NCBI GenBank assembly: GCA_947174945.1
Contig: CAMWKZ010000008.1
Coordinates: forward strand, 1-64,000
Length of the DNA stretch: 64,000 bases
Reading direction: 5' to 3'
Origin: an uncultured Prevotellaceae bacterium
GTDB taxonomy: Bacteria > Bacteroidota > Bacteroidia > Bacteroidales > Bacteroidaceae
A program made the position numbers and the translations under genes. The stretch's first letter is position 1. The number at the start of each line of letters is the position of its first letter. Positions 43,454 through 51,963 of this stretch are shown here, piece by piece. The notes below the pieces were generated by a model. That model was given only the letters and a program-made list of their open reading frames with translations, was not told the DNA's origin and made no database searches.

Positions 43454-44335
43454 ATGAAATATCTGAAGTACCTCATTTTATTCCTTCCGTTTCTCCTCAC
43501 CGCTTGCCTCGGTGAGGAGAACTCCGAGCTTTTCGGTATCGGACGTTCAGTCACGGTGAAAGATACTTCGGGGAACGGGCTTCCCGCAGGTGTCACCTTT
43601 GTCGGCGACCATATCTATCTTGAACTGACCCCAGATGCCCAACGAGTAAGCATTGACTTTATTGCTGATTCACCTGTTACGATTAACAAGGAGAAGAATC
43701 CGTCTTGGGCTAAATATGATATTGACCGCAACACACTTATCCTTAACGTCGACGAGTTAGAAGGCTATGCTCCAGCAGGAGAACGCTACGATGAGCTTTC
43801 AGTTAAAGTGGCAGCCAAGGGCTATAAGACGCACACTATCTCCATTTTCATCAAACAAGCCATTGCGACTTACGAGCAACTCTTAGAAAAGGAGAACAAG
43901 GCTATTGAATATTATCTCAGCAAACAGACCGTTAAAGACTGGCCGGGCGAAGATAATATCATTTGCGGCGATAATGCTCCATTTTACAAGTTAGCTGACT
44001 CCGGCGTATATATGCGCGTTATCTCGAAAGGAAACCACAGATTCAACGACAACGACAGGGTATATTTCCGAGAAGAATACTATAACCTATTCATATTTAT
44101 GTCAACAGGATATCTTGGCAGTCCCGCAGGCAATATGACGGATGTTTCTGCCCAACCCGCATTCTTCCTTGCTGGAGGACAAACACACCCTTACGGCGTT
44201 GGCATTGAACTCCCACTTGAATACGGCATTGGTGGCGACAGTGAGGTATATCTTGTAATACCATCCCCCAAAGGTATGATGAAAACATTGGTCACTCCTT
44301 TCCTTTACCACGTAAAATACCATACTACATTCTAA
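43454..44335 (+). CDS. DUF4827-like lipoprotein
   Basis: A 293-residue lipoprotein with a lipobox LLTAC (lipid Cys about 18). An unassigned N-terminal beta-rich half is followed by a segment from about 136 (YEQLLEKENKAIEYYLSKQ, FYKLADSGVYMRVISKGN, NDRVYFREEYYNLFIFMS) that resembles the FKBP-like DUF4827 lipoproteins of Bacteroidales, with no visible isomerase residues. It may act in the periplasm or outer membrane. It ends 13 bp before a short member of the dispersed repeat family. Confidence 0.75.
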   Translation: MKYLKYLILFLPFLLTACLGEENSELFGIGRSVTVKDTSGNGLPAGVTFVGDHIYLELTPDAQRVSIDFIADSPVTINKEKNPSWAKYDIDRNTLILNVDELEGYAPAGERYDELSVKVAAKGYKTHTISIFIKQAIATYEQLLEKENKAIEYYLSKQTVKDWPGEDNIICGDNAPFYKLADSGVYMRVISKGNHRFNDNDRVYFREEYYNLFIFMSTGYLGSPAGNMTDVSAQPAFFLAGGQTHPYGVGIELPLEYGIGGDSEVYLVIPSPKGMMKTLVTPFLYHVKYHTTF

Positions 44336-44348
44336 CGTTGTAGTATAC

Positions 44349-44380
44349 AGTATCCCCTTCAGGACCCCGAAGGAGATACT
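44349..44380. repeat. Short member of the AGTATCT repeat family
   Basis: AGTATCCCCTTC (44349-44360) and GAAGGAGATACT (44369-44380) are inverted with one mismatch around an 8-base loop. They correspond to the outermost unit pair of the long elements, here without the inner units. The element lies 13 bp behind the lipoprotein stop, between convergent genes. Confidence 0.8.
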
Positions 44381-44386
44381 CAAACT

Positions 44387-44527
44387 ATGAATCAATATGA
44401 TTATAACCACCATTTTGGCCTTGGACATGACGAAATCACAATGATATTTTCGTTTGGAACTACTTTTTACAGTACATTTTACCATCTGAATTTATTAGTT
44501 CGACACCAGTTAAAAGGGGATTTCTGA
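44387..44527 (+). other. Gene-poor gap 44336-44661 with a doubtful 46-codon frame
   Basis: The 326-bp gap between the lipoprotein and the TIR gene holds the short repeat at 44349 and an open frame of 46 codons (MNQYDYNHHF...RHQLKGDF). The peptide has no recognisable family, ribosome-binding or promoter support, and base composition is AT-rich as in the neighbouring TIR/TPR unit. It may be a decayed fragment. Nothing else was seen in 44528-44661. Confidence 0.2.
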
Positions 44528-44661
44528 CCTTTCTCATTATATCCCTTGACTATGCCTTTCTGAGTTGTTTAGGCTGTAAGGGATAGCGCAAAACGTATCG
44601 TTAATAATAGTTTCATAGGTACAGTAAATGATTGTATAAATTGATGGTAAGTTGACAATGG

Positions 44662-45762
44662 TCAATGATGCATGATAAATTTCAGGGATTGGCCTGGAGG
44701 TTCGTCTTCGCGGAGGATGGAAAGATAGCCGTTTTTCTCGATGGAGATAGGAAGTTCCTGACGCTGTTCCGATAAGGGGAGAATAATGGAGAAGTTTCCT
44801 TCAGAGTCTGTGACAGATGTGTGGCCGCATATTGCCACGATAACATCCTGCAGTGGATTCATCTCGGAATCATAGACTGTACCAGCATAGATAGCGAAAG
44901 TATCGTCACGTTTCAGTTCTATATTTACATCGCGGTTTAGACCAAATCCGACAGAAATACTAGTGTCAACAGGAATATGGAATTGAGAAGTAACTGATAC
45001 TTGCAGAGCCGAGAATCGCCTGTAGCCAGGGATGGTTATCCTTTCGAATTGAGGTTTATTAGGATTGGAAAAATATTCACCTCCGTTGGCGTTGAGTGTT
45101 ACATTTTCTCCTACTGGAAGGTCTGCTTTATCCATGTTTACATGGATAGACACACTAACTGGCAAGGCAAATACATATATAACTCCTACAGCAATCATAG
45201 TAGAGAGAGATGTAGTGAGGATTCGAATTCGTTTCTGGCGTTGATGTCGTTTCCAAAGCGAGTCAAACGAAACACTGAGCATCTTTGATACCACACGAAT
45301 AAGAGCTTTCTCCTTCCCAACCTCACCGATATTGATGCCGAGGAGTTCTTTGTCAGGATTCTTCTTGAAATATTCACGCAGATATTCTGGGAAAAGTTCC
45401 CTCTCAAAAGTATCACCATTCGGTATGATGACCGGAATGATATGGTCAAGACGGCCCATTTCAGTAAATACCTTAGCCTCATCGCTGACCCATATAGAAT
45501 GGGCGGAGTCCTTAGAACAAAGGAGTATCAAGAACTTGCTTTCTTCCAGATGCTTGCGCAGTTCATCTCCAAGGATTCCAGTATTGAGGTCAGATTGGTC
45601 TCTAAATATGGGACGGAGATATCGACTTTTGGCCTCTATACCGTTGTGAATTCCCGTAGGAAGCTTGAAAGCTTCCAGATGTTTCTGCAACCATTCCGCC
45701 ACAGCCATATCTCGGTGACTGTAGCTGATGAAGGCAAATTTAGTATAGTTATTAGTAGCCAT
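44662..45762 (-). CDS. Membrane-anchored TIR-domain protein with extracytoplasmic domain
   Basis: A 366-residue protein. Residues 6-130 form a TIR domain (KFAFISYSHRD; FRDQSDLNTG; ESKFLILLCSKDSAHSIWVSDEAKVF), with Glu95 at the position of the NADase catalytic glutamate (compare the SxxW..DE pattern of active TIRs). After a basic stretch (KRHQRQKRIR) a single membrane helix spans about 181-203. The rest is beta-rich and ends in a carboxypeptidase-regulatory-like fold (about 285-360, YAGTVYDSEMNPLQDVIV...TDSEGNFSI). It reads as a sensor outside the membrane coupled to a TIR inside. It follows the TPR gene by 16 bp in the same transcript. Confidence 0.85.
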   Translation of the reverse strand: MATNNYTKFAFISYSHRDMAVAEWLQKHLEAFKLPTGIHNGIEAKSRYLRPIFRDQSDLNTGILGDELRKHLEESKFLILLCSKDSAHSIWVSDEAKVFTEMGRLDHIIPVIIPNGDTFERELFPEYLREYFKKNPDKELLGINIGEVGKEKALIRVVSKMLSVSFDSLWKRHQRQKRIRILTTSLSTMIAVGVIYVFALPVSVSIHVNMDKADLPVGENVTLNANGGEYFSNPNKPQFERITIPGYRRFSALQVSVTSQFHIPVDTSISVGFGLNRDVNIELKRDDTFAIYAGTVYDSEMNPLQDVIVAICGHTSVTDSEGNFSIILPLSEQRQELPISIEKNGYLSILREDEPPGQSLKFIMHH

Positions 45763-45778
45763 TTAGGTATAGTCTATA

Positions 45779-47962
45779 TCATTTTTTCTTTTTTGCATTA
45801 ATAAGCGATTGAACTTCGGATATATTGCGGAGAATAGCTGCATAAGACGGATGATTTGACTTGAAATCAGCTTTCTCGCAAATTGACTTTGCTTTCTCAA
45901 GATATTTCATCGCTTTATCATAATCACCCTTTTTGCCATAGGTATTGCCTATATTGTTATAGCACAAGGCAATATCTGGATGGTCTGTACCCAATTTACT
46001 TTCTTTTATCGTCAAAGCCTTATTATAAAATTCAAGAGCCTTATTATAGTCACCCATACAGCTATAGGTTCCTGCAAGATTATTGTAAGACTGGGCTACC
46101 TCCAGATGATTCGGTCCCTTTGTCTTTTCCATAATATTCAGACCTTTTTTCTGGTATTCTATAGCATAATCATATTCACCAAAATCAGAATAAACTGTAC
46201 CTAAATTAATATAAGAAGCAGCTAAATCTGCATGATCTGGTGCTAATTTAGCCTCTTGAATTTTTAAAGCCTTGCTCAAACACTCTTCTGCCTTGACAAT
46301 ATTACCCATACTTTTATATGCCACTCCAAGATGACTATATGTCAATGCAACATGGAGATTACTTTCACTAAATTTCTTGAGCTTTATCGTAAGAGACTTA
46401 TTATAGTAGTCTACGCCATCGTCATACTGCCCAAGACTAACATGGCATCTACCAATATTATCATAAAGAAGAGCCAGATTCGGGTCATCAGAAGACATTG
46501 ATTTGCTTAAAATATCAATAGCTTTATTTAAATACTCAATCGCTTTGGGAAAATTTCCTAAATAATACAGAATCGATCCCACCCCATTATACATAAAGCC
46601 CACAGTGGGATGTTGTAATCCTCTGACTTTCTCACACATTGCGGCTGCCTGCAAATAGCTGTCTAAAGCGTCATTGAATTGTCCAAGACTCATCTGAACC
46701 ATTCCGATATTGTGGAGGCCAACCGCTACATGAAGACTCTCCCGTCCTTTTGTCTCTTTCCATATATTGATTGCTTTGTTATAATATTCCAAAGCCTTGT
46801 CATTTTGACCCATCGAGCGCAGGGTTACTCCTAAATCATTATAAAGATCTGCTATATCAGGGTGTTCCAAATCACCATTAATCTTCCATTGTTCAAGAGC
46901 CTTATTGAGATATTTCATAGCTATAGGAAACTCCTTAGTAGCAATATAAATCTCACCAATACAAGTATTAGCCTTGCAGGTCAATGGATGAGACTCTCCG
47001 TTATTCTTAAAAGAAATATCCAATGCTTTCTTATAATACAATATAGCAGCTTGATAATCAGCAAAATAGTTCTTAGTATAATCCCCTGTCATGATAAGCA
47101 ACTCAACATTTAAGGAATCCATCTCTGCTACATCATGAAGCATTGCAATAGCTTTCTCAATATTTTCCCTTCCACCAGCTAACTCAAGAGTCTCCACATT
47201 ACGCCGGATAGAAGCAAAAGTCTCCTTATTAGCGTTTTGTGTGACACGATGCTCATATTGTAATCTTTCAATAGCCTCTGCTTCTTTTTTCTCCTGATTG
47301 AGACCATTCCGATATTTCTCTTTTAGATTAAGAGCATCATATTTCGCGATAGCTTCGTCAAAACGGCCTTCCTGCACCAATTCGATGATTTCCTGCTCTT
47401 CCGCCTGAAGATTAGAAAGATCTATACGAGCAAAACGATCAATATAGTTATCAAGGCTTTCAAGTTGCTGGTTATAGGTAGCCTTAATTTCGTCAATGCG
47501 CTTATTATATTCCTCTTCCTTAAGTTTCCCCTCAACTTTCAATCTTTCAACAGCCGCTTTATCCTTAGCTAATTGTTTGTCATAATTAGCGGAGGCTTTT
47601 GAATAATAGTTATCACAAATAGCCTTGAACCTATCGGAACGACACATGACAATATCAAACGGTTCATTGGGATTGATGTTCCATTGTTCAACCGCATCCT
47701 TATTGAATATTTCATAACCAACTTTCCAGACATTACGAACTTTTACGCGAGCTCCTGCATTTAAGGTAGGAAATATTAGGGTAAAGGCTCCATTTTTGTC
47801 GGACACAGTGCTATTCGCAGAGCGAATGTTGAGTTCAACTCCCGCAAGTGGAGTTTTCCGAGCCTTCACATTGTATTCCTTGACCATACCTTTTTGAGTG
47901 GTCTGAGCATTGACTCCAACAATTGTCAACATAGTAAGTACTGCAAATACAATTTTTCTCAT
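45779..47962 (-). CDS. Exported TPR-repeat protein, partner of the TIR protein
   Basis: A 727-residue protein with a signal peptide (about 1-19), a carboxypeptidase-regulatory-like domain (about 25-110), a charged coiled coil (about 115-180, KDKAAVERLKVEGKLKEEEYNKRIDEIK given in pieces: KDKAAVERLKVEGK and LKEEEYNKRIDEI), and about ten TPR units of 42 residues (about 280-715) of the kinesin-light-chain type, such as NDKALEYYNKAI and GDYNKALEFYNKAL. It presumably acts in the periplasm. The operon with a TIR receptor that has a similar beta-domain suggests the two interact there. AT content is higher than in flanking genes. Confidence 0.85.
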   Translation of the reverse strand: MRKIVFAVLTMLTIVGVNAQTTQKGMVKEYNVKARKTPLAGVELNIRSANSTVSDKNGAFTLIFPTLNAGARVKVRNVWKVGYEIFNKDAVEQWNINPNEPFDIVMCRSDRFKAICDNYYSKASANYDKQLAKDKAAVERLKVEGKLKEEEYNKRIDEIKATYNQQLESLDNYIDRFARIDLSNLQAEEQEIIELVQEGRFDEAIAKYDALNLKEKYRNGLNQEKKEAEAIERLQYEHRVTQNANKETFASIRRNVETLELAGGRENIEKAIAMLHDVAEMDSLNVELLIMTGDYTKNYFADYQAAILYYKKALDISFKNNGESHPLTCKANTCIGEIYIATKEFPIAMKYLNKALEQWKINGDLEHPDIADLYNDLGVTLRSMGQNDKALEYYNKAINIWKETKGRESLHVAVGLHNIGMVQMSLGQFNDALDSYLQAAAMCEKVRGLQHPTVGFMYNGVGSILYYLGNFPKAIEYLNKAIDILSKSMSSDDPNLALLYDNIGRCHVSLGQYDDGVDYYNKSLTIKLKKFSESNLHVALTYSHLGVAYKSMGNIVKAEECLSKALKIQEAKLAPDHADLAASYINLGTVYSDFGEYDYAIEYQKKGLNIMEKTKGPNHLEVAQSYNNLAGTYSCMGDYNKALEFYNKALTIKESKLGTDHPDIALCYNNIGNTYGKKGDYDKAMKYLEKAKSICEKADFKSNHPSYAAILRNISEVQSLINAKKKK

Positions 47963-48094
47963 TTTAATTTTAACGTTAACGTGAGTTCAACGAAATTGAA
48001 TTCGTCTAAAAAATTGGTAATTAGCAAAAATTGTCATACCTCTAAAGTGCTAAAACTTAATATACTAACAACAATTGTTATGCTCACCAGGGAG

Positions 48095-48102
48095 CAAAGT
48101 TA
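48095..48102 (-). promoter_or_regulatory. Possible promoter of the TPR/TIR operon
   Basis: TAACTTTG on the minus strand fits TAnnTTTG and would give a leader of about 125 nt to the start at 47962. The gap 47963-48257 holds no gene; it is AT-rich, with a GTGAGTTCAACG...TTGAATTCGTC imperfect stem (47981-48006) near the start codon. Confidence 0.45.
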
Positions 48103-48257
48103 CAAAAAAAATTCTGTACTGCAGATGATTTCTACAAAAATTTTGATGCAAAAATGACAAAATATATTGTAAAAACAATTACAGTCAGCAATACCACTGT
48201 GATTTAAGCATGTCTAAAGCGAAAATAATGGTTATAACTATATTGATTCATAACTTC

Positions 48258-48380
48258 GAGTATCTCCTTCGGTGTGCTCCAGTATCTATTTCGACATGAA
48301 ACAGTATCTATTTACTATATAAACAGATACTAAAGCAGGTGGAAATAGATACTGGAGCCACCCGAAGGAGATACTGGAGG
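48258..48380. repeat. 22-bp-period inverted repeat (AGTATCT family, copy 3)
   Basis: AGTATCT starts at 48259, 48281 and 48303; AGATACT at 48325, 48347 and 48369, each exactly 22 bp apart. The two halves pair over about 57 bp around a short TATA-type centre. It begins 8 bp behind the stop of the outer-membrane receptor gene (48389, minus strand). Confidence 0.93.
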
Positions 48381-48388
48381 TATTACCC

Positions 48389-50698
48389 TTACAATCGGTT
48401 CTTTTCTGCGTTACCGGCACCAGTGCCTTTGTACTTGCTGCGGGTGGTGTTGAACTTGTAACGGAGGGTGATGCCTAACTCACGACTGTCGGACCAGCTT
48501 ATCTGCTCGCTTTGCATCATGCCGGCATACATCAGCGTTCCTTGTTTCTCGGTGTGGAACAGGTCGGTGCCCTGTATGCGGATGGAAAGACGGTCGTTCA
48601 GCATTGACTTTGTGAGGCTGACATTGACTGTTCCCATGTTGCGCGAAAGATAGATGTTCTCGCTATGGCCCTTGGTTGTAAAGTTGGCATCGGCGGAGGC
48701 CACCCAGCCACGACCGAGGTCAAACGTATTGTCGAGGCTGAACTGGAAGACGGGCTTGTTCAGGCGGTAGGCACCGACATCAGTGTGGAGTGTGAGCCAC
48801 TGCTTCTGCATCCCCATGCTCAGTTCGGGCGACCAGATGCCGAACTTCGGAGCGAGGGCGATTTGTACCGAGAGGCTTTTCAGCGTCGGAATGTTCTCAT
48901 AGTTGATGCGGGTGACGGAGCTGTTGCCCTCCAGCTGCTCTGCCCAGTAGATGATGGCGTCGCGGCGGTCGTTATAGCTGACGGCAAGCTGCAGGAACTT
49001 CCACACGCCCATCAGCGAAAGGTTGTGGATGTACTCGTGGCTGAGCAGCGGATTGCCCGACTGCAAGAGGAAGCGGTTGCCGTAGGTCACGTTGTTGCTC
49101 AGCTGCTGATAGCTGGGACGGCTCGTCTTGGCGGTGTAGCCGAGTTGCAGCTGTACCTTGCCAAGCTGCGTACTGACGGAAAGGCTTGGGAACAGGTTGC
49201 CGAATGAGCGGCTCTGCTCGTCAAGGTGCAGGCTGTTCTCCCAGTAGTCAAAGTCTACCCACTCGTAGCGCAGACCTGCCATGAGCTGGAAGCGGGCGAT
49301 TTGACGGCTGTATTCCATAAACGGGGCTACGTGCGACTCCGTCAGCTTGGCAAACGAGGTCGGCACATATTGCTCGGGATTGATGTAGTCGTCATTGCGG
49401 CGGGTGTGGGTGTATTCCGCGCCAACGGTCAGGCCACCGCCCAGCAGCGGATAGTCCACCGTGAGCTTTGAGGCGAAAAGTTCGTTGCGCTCGTTGTTCT
49501 TGGAATTGACAACGTGGTCGTCCTTGCTGGCGCTCTCCTCGGTATAGACGGCATGGTCGCTCTCGCGGTCATACAGGTAATCGGCATTGAAGTCAATCTC
49601 TGCCTTGCCGAGCTTTCCATTGTAATAGGCGTTCAGCAGGTGGGCGGGACGATAGTCGACATCGGCACGCACGGTATTGTCAAGTTTATCAAAGTATTTG
49701 CCGTCAGCCGTTACATCGCTGTTGAGCGACACAATGGTCCTGTTACCGGGACGTAGGGTCAGCGTATAGCGCAGACCCACGGAGTTGTTGTCATCAAACT
49801 GGTAGTTGGCACCGACAGTGTTGCGCGAGGCTTGTCTCCTTGGGCGGTAGTCCTGCGCAAAGTTCTGCTGCCAGAGCGTATCGGTCTGCACGAGCGTGTT
49901 CGTGGTGCTAAGCCCGCGCACATTAGTAAGGTAGTAGTAGAATGTGCCGAACAAGTCAAGGCGGTTATGGCGGTAGTTCCAGTTCAGCTGCTCTATGAGG
50001 TCGGTGTTCTCCGACTGATAATAGCTGGAGCGGGCATCAAAGCCGAAGCCCTCGCCCTGCACCGCCTTTGTGCGTATCTTCACCACAGTCTTCACCGAGG
50101 CATCGTACTTTGCACCGGGGTTGGTGATAAGCTCTATGCTCTTGATGTCCTCCGCCTTCAGCTGGTCAAGCTCGGAGGCCTCACGCATCAGCCGCCCGTT
50201 GATGTAGATGAGCGGTGCGCCCTTGCCAAACACCTCGAAGCCGTCCTGCTTCTTCACGATGCCCGGCACGTGAGCCAGCACATCCTCGCCCGTGCCGAGC
50301 TTACCCAGCACCGTGCCCTCCACGTTGGTCTGTATGCCCTCGGCTGTCATGCGGTAGGCAGGCGTGTGTCCTTTCACCACCACCTCGCCCAGCATCTGCG
50401 TGTCAGGCTCCATCCGCACATCACCTACACTGCCCTGCCGTGCGTCTATATACCTTATTATATAGCCTACGCTCGATATTTTCAGCAGTCCGTCCTGTCG
50501 GTCGGTCTGGATAGAGAAGGTTCCGTCATCCTTCGTTACGACTCCCTGCACGAAGGCAGAGTCGGAACGGCTGAGCAGCACCACATTGGCAAATGCCATC
50601 GGCTGCGCCTGTTCATCAACGATGCGCCCGCTAATGGTCTGCGCCTTTGCCAATATAGCAGTGAAAAGACACAAAATAATAAGAATGCTTTTCCTCAT
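48389..50698 (-). CDS. TonB-dependent-receptor-like outer-membrane protein
   Basis: A 769-residue outer-membrane protein with a signal peptide (1-19), carboxypeptidase-regulatory-like domain (about 20-95, ISGRIVDEQAQPMAFANVVL), the linker MLGEVVVKG, a plug (about 115-215, with GAPLIYINGRLMREASELDQL and IKSIELITNPGAKYDASV), and a barrel of the outer-membrane family 41 type ending ELGITLRYKFNTTRSKYKGTGAGNAEKNRL (given as ELGITLRYKFNTTRSKYKGT then GAGNAEKNRL). This group differs from SusC and its cargo is unknown. It has no partner lipoprotein here. Confidence 0.85.
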   Translation of the reverse strand: MRKSILIILCLFTAILAKAQTISGRIVDEQAQPMAFANVVLLSRSDSAFVQGVVTKDDGTFSIQTDRQDGLLKISSVGYIIRYIDARQGSVGDVRMEPDTQMLGEVVVKGHTPAYRMTAEGIQTNVEGTVLGKLGTGEDVLAHVPGIVKKQDGFEVFGKGAPLIYINGRLMREASELDQLKAEDIKSIELITNPGAKYDASVKTVVKIRTKAVQGEGFGFDARSSYYQSENTDLIEQLNWNYRHNRLDLFGTFYYYLTNVRGLSTTNTLVQTDTLWQQNFAQDYRPRRQASRNTVGANYQFDDNNSVGLRYTLTLRPGNRTIVSLNSDVTADGKYFDKLDNTVRADVDYRPAHLLNAYYNGKLGKAEIDFNADYLYDRESDHAVYTEESASKDDHVVNSKNNERNELFASKLTVDYPLLGGGLTVGAEYTHTRRNDDYINPEQYVPTSFAKLTESHVAPFMEYSRQIARFQLMAGLRYEWVDFDYWENSLHLDEQSRSFGNLFPSLSVSTQLGKVQLQLGYTAKTSRPSYQQLSNNVTYGNRFLLQSGNPLLSHEYIHNLSLMGVWKFLQLAVSYNDRRDAIIYWAEQLEGNSSVTRINYENIPTLKSLSVQIALAPKFGIWSPELSMGMQKQWLTLHTDVGAYRLNKPVFQFSLDNTFDLGRGWVASADANFTTKGHSENIYLSRNMGTVNVSLTKSMLNDRLSIRIQGTDLFHTEKQGTLMYAGMMQSEQISWSDSRELGITLRYKFNTTRSKYKGTGAGNAEKNRL

Positions 50699-50742
50699 AA
50701 ATAATACTACCTTAATAGTGAATATAAGCTCACAAGACTTTA

Positions 50743-51963
50743 TCAGAACATCTGGCTGACGCGATGGATGCCAGCCACCAGCGCGTCGACTTCCTCTTTC
50801 GTGTTATACAGGGCGAAGGAGGCGCGCACCGTTCCGCTAATGCCCAGACGGGCCATGAGGGGTTGCGCACAATGGTGGCCCGTGCGGACGGCAATGCCCA
50901 AGCGGTCTAACAACGTACCCATGTCCAGATGGTGGATGTCGCCCACGAGGAACGAGACGACAGCATCCTTGTGCTCGGCCTCTCCGAAGATGCGCATACC
51001 GTCGATAGTCCGCAGCTGCTCCATACAGTAGCGGGTCAGCTCCTGCTCATGAGCCTCGATGGCGTCAAGTCCTATGGACTGTATATAGTCGATGGCAGTG
51101 GCCAAGCCGTGGGTCGCCACATAGTCAGGCGTGCCAGCCTCGAACTTAAAGGGCAGTCGCTCGAAGGTCGTCTTTTCCCACGACACCTTGTCTATCATCT
51201 CGCCACCGCCCTGATAAGGAGGCAGCTTCTCCAGCCACTCTTCCTTGCCGTAGAGTACGCCGATGCCCGTCGGCCCGTACATCTTGTGACCGCTGAACGC
51301 CAAGAAATCGCAACCGAGCTGCTGCACGTCGAGCGGTATGTGGGGCGCACTCTGGGCAGCATCCACCAGTACAGGGATGCCGCGGGCGTGGGCCATCTCG
51401 ACAATTTGCCGCACATCGTTGACGGTGCCCAGCACGTTGCTCACATGAGTAATGCTGACCAGCTTCGTCTTCTCCGTCAGGAACGTGGCGATGGTGTCGC
51501 TGTCAACCAGACAGCCATCGTCGGTGATGGGCAGATGCCTGACCACAATGCCACGGCTCTGAGCCTGCAACTGCCACGGCACAATGTTTGAGTGGTGCTC
51601 CATGTCGCTGACCAGCACCTCGTCGCCCGCCGTCATCTGCGACCCGCAGAACGACGAGGCAACCAGATTGATGGCCTCCGTCGTGCCGCGCGTAAAGACT
51701 ATTTCCTCCGTCTTACGGGCGTTGATAAACTGGCGCACCTTTTCACGGGCAGCCTCATGCAGGTCGGTAGCCTGCTGCGAAAGATAGTGTACCCCCCGAT
51801 GCACATTGGCATTCACGTTGAGATACTCCTCGCGCATGGCATCGAGCACGCAGAGCGGCTTCTGTGTGGTGGCCGCATTATCCAAGTAGACCAGTGGCCG
51901 TCCGTAGACTTCACGCTGCAAAATGGGGAAGTCGGCACGGAGCTTGTTTACGTCATACATCAT
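50743..51963 (-). CDS. sufS: SufS cysteine desulfurase
   Basis: A 406-residue PLP enzyme that takes sulfur from cysteine for Fe-S cluster assembly. The group II NifS pattern is clear: NAATTQKP near the N-terminus, the PLP lysine in FSGHKMYGPTGIG (about 226), and the active cysteine in RTGHHCAQP (about 362). The ATG at 51963 overlaps the TGA of sufD (TGATG); a GTG one codon earlier is possible. It is the last gene of the sufCDS operon. Confidence 0.96.
   Translation of the reverse strand: MMYDVNKLRADFPILQREVYGRPLVYLDNAATTQKPLCVLDAMREEYLNVNANVHRGVHYLSQQATDLHEAAREKVRQFINARKTEEIVFTRGTTEAINLVASSFCGSQMTAGDEVLVSDMEHHSNIVPWQLQAQSRGIVVRHLPITDDGCLVDSDTIATFLTEKTKLVSITHVSNVLGTVNDVRQIVEMAHARGIPVLVDAAQSAPHIPLDVQQLGCDFLAFSGHKMYGPTGIGVLYGKEEWLEKLPPYQGGGEMIDKVSWEKTTFERLPFKFEAGTPDYVATHGLATAIDYIQSIGLDAIEAHEQELTRYCMEQLRTIDGMRIFGEAEHKDAVVSFLVGDIHHLDMGTLLDRLGIAVRTGHHCAQPLMARLGISGTVRASFALYNTKEEVDALVAGIHRVSQMF

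Noticed and set aside
44662..45762. Thoeris antiphage system
   Set aside because: A TIR protein is present, but there is no ThsA (SIR2/STALD-type) gene, and the TIR has a membrane helix and an outer domain that ThsB lacks.
12833..48380. The 22-bp repeats as CRISPR arrays
   Set aside because: The spacers are not unique but are shared between arms and loci, units are inverted in mid-array, the conserved part is only about 7 bp, and no cas genes are near.
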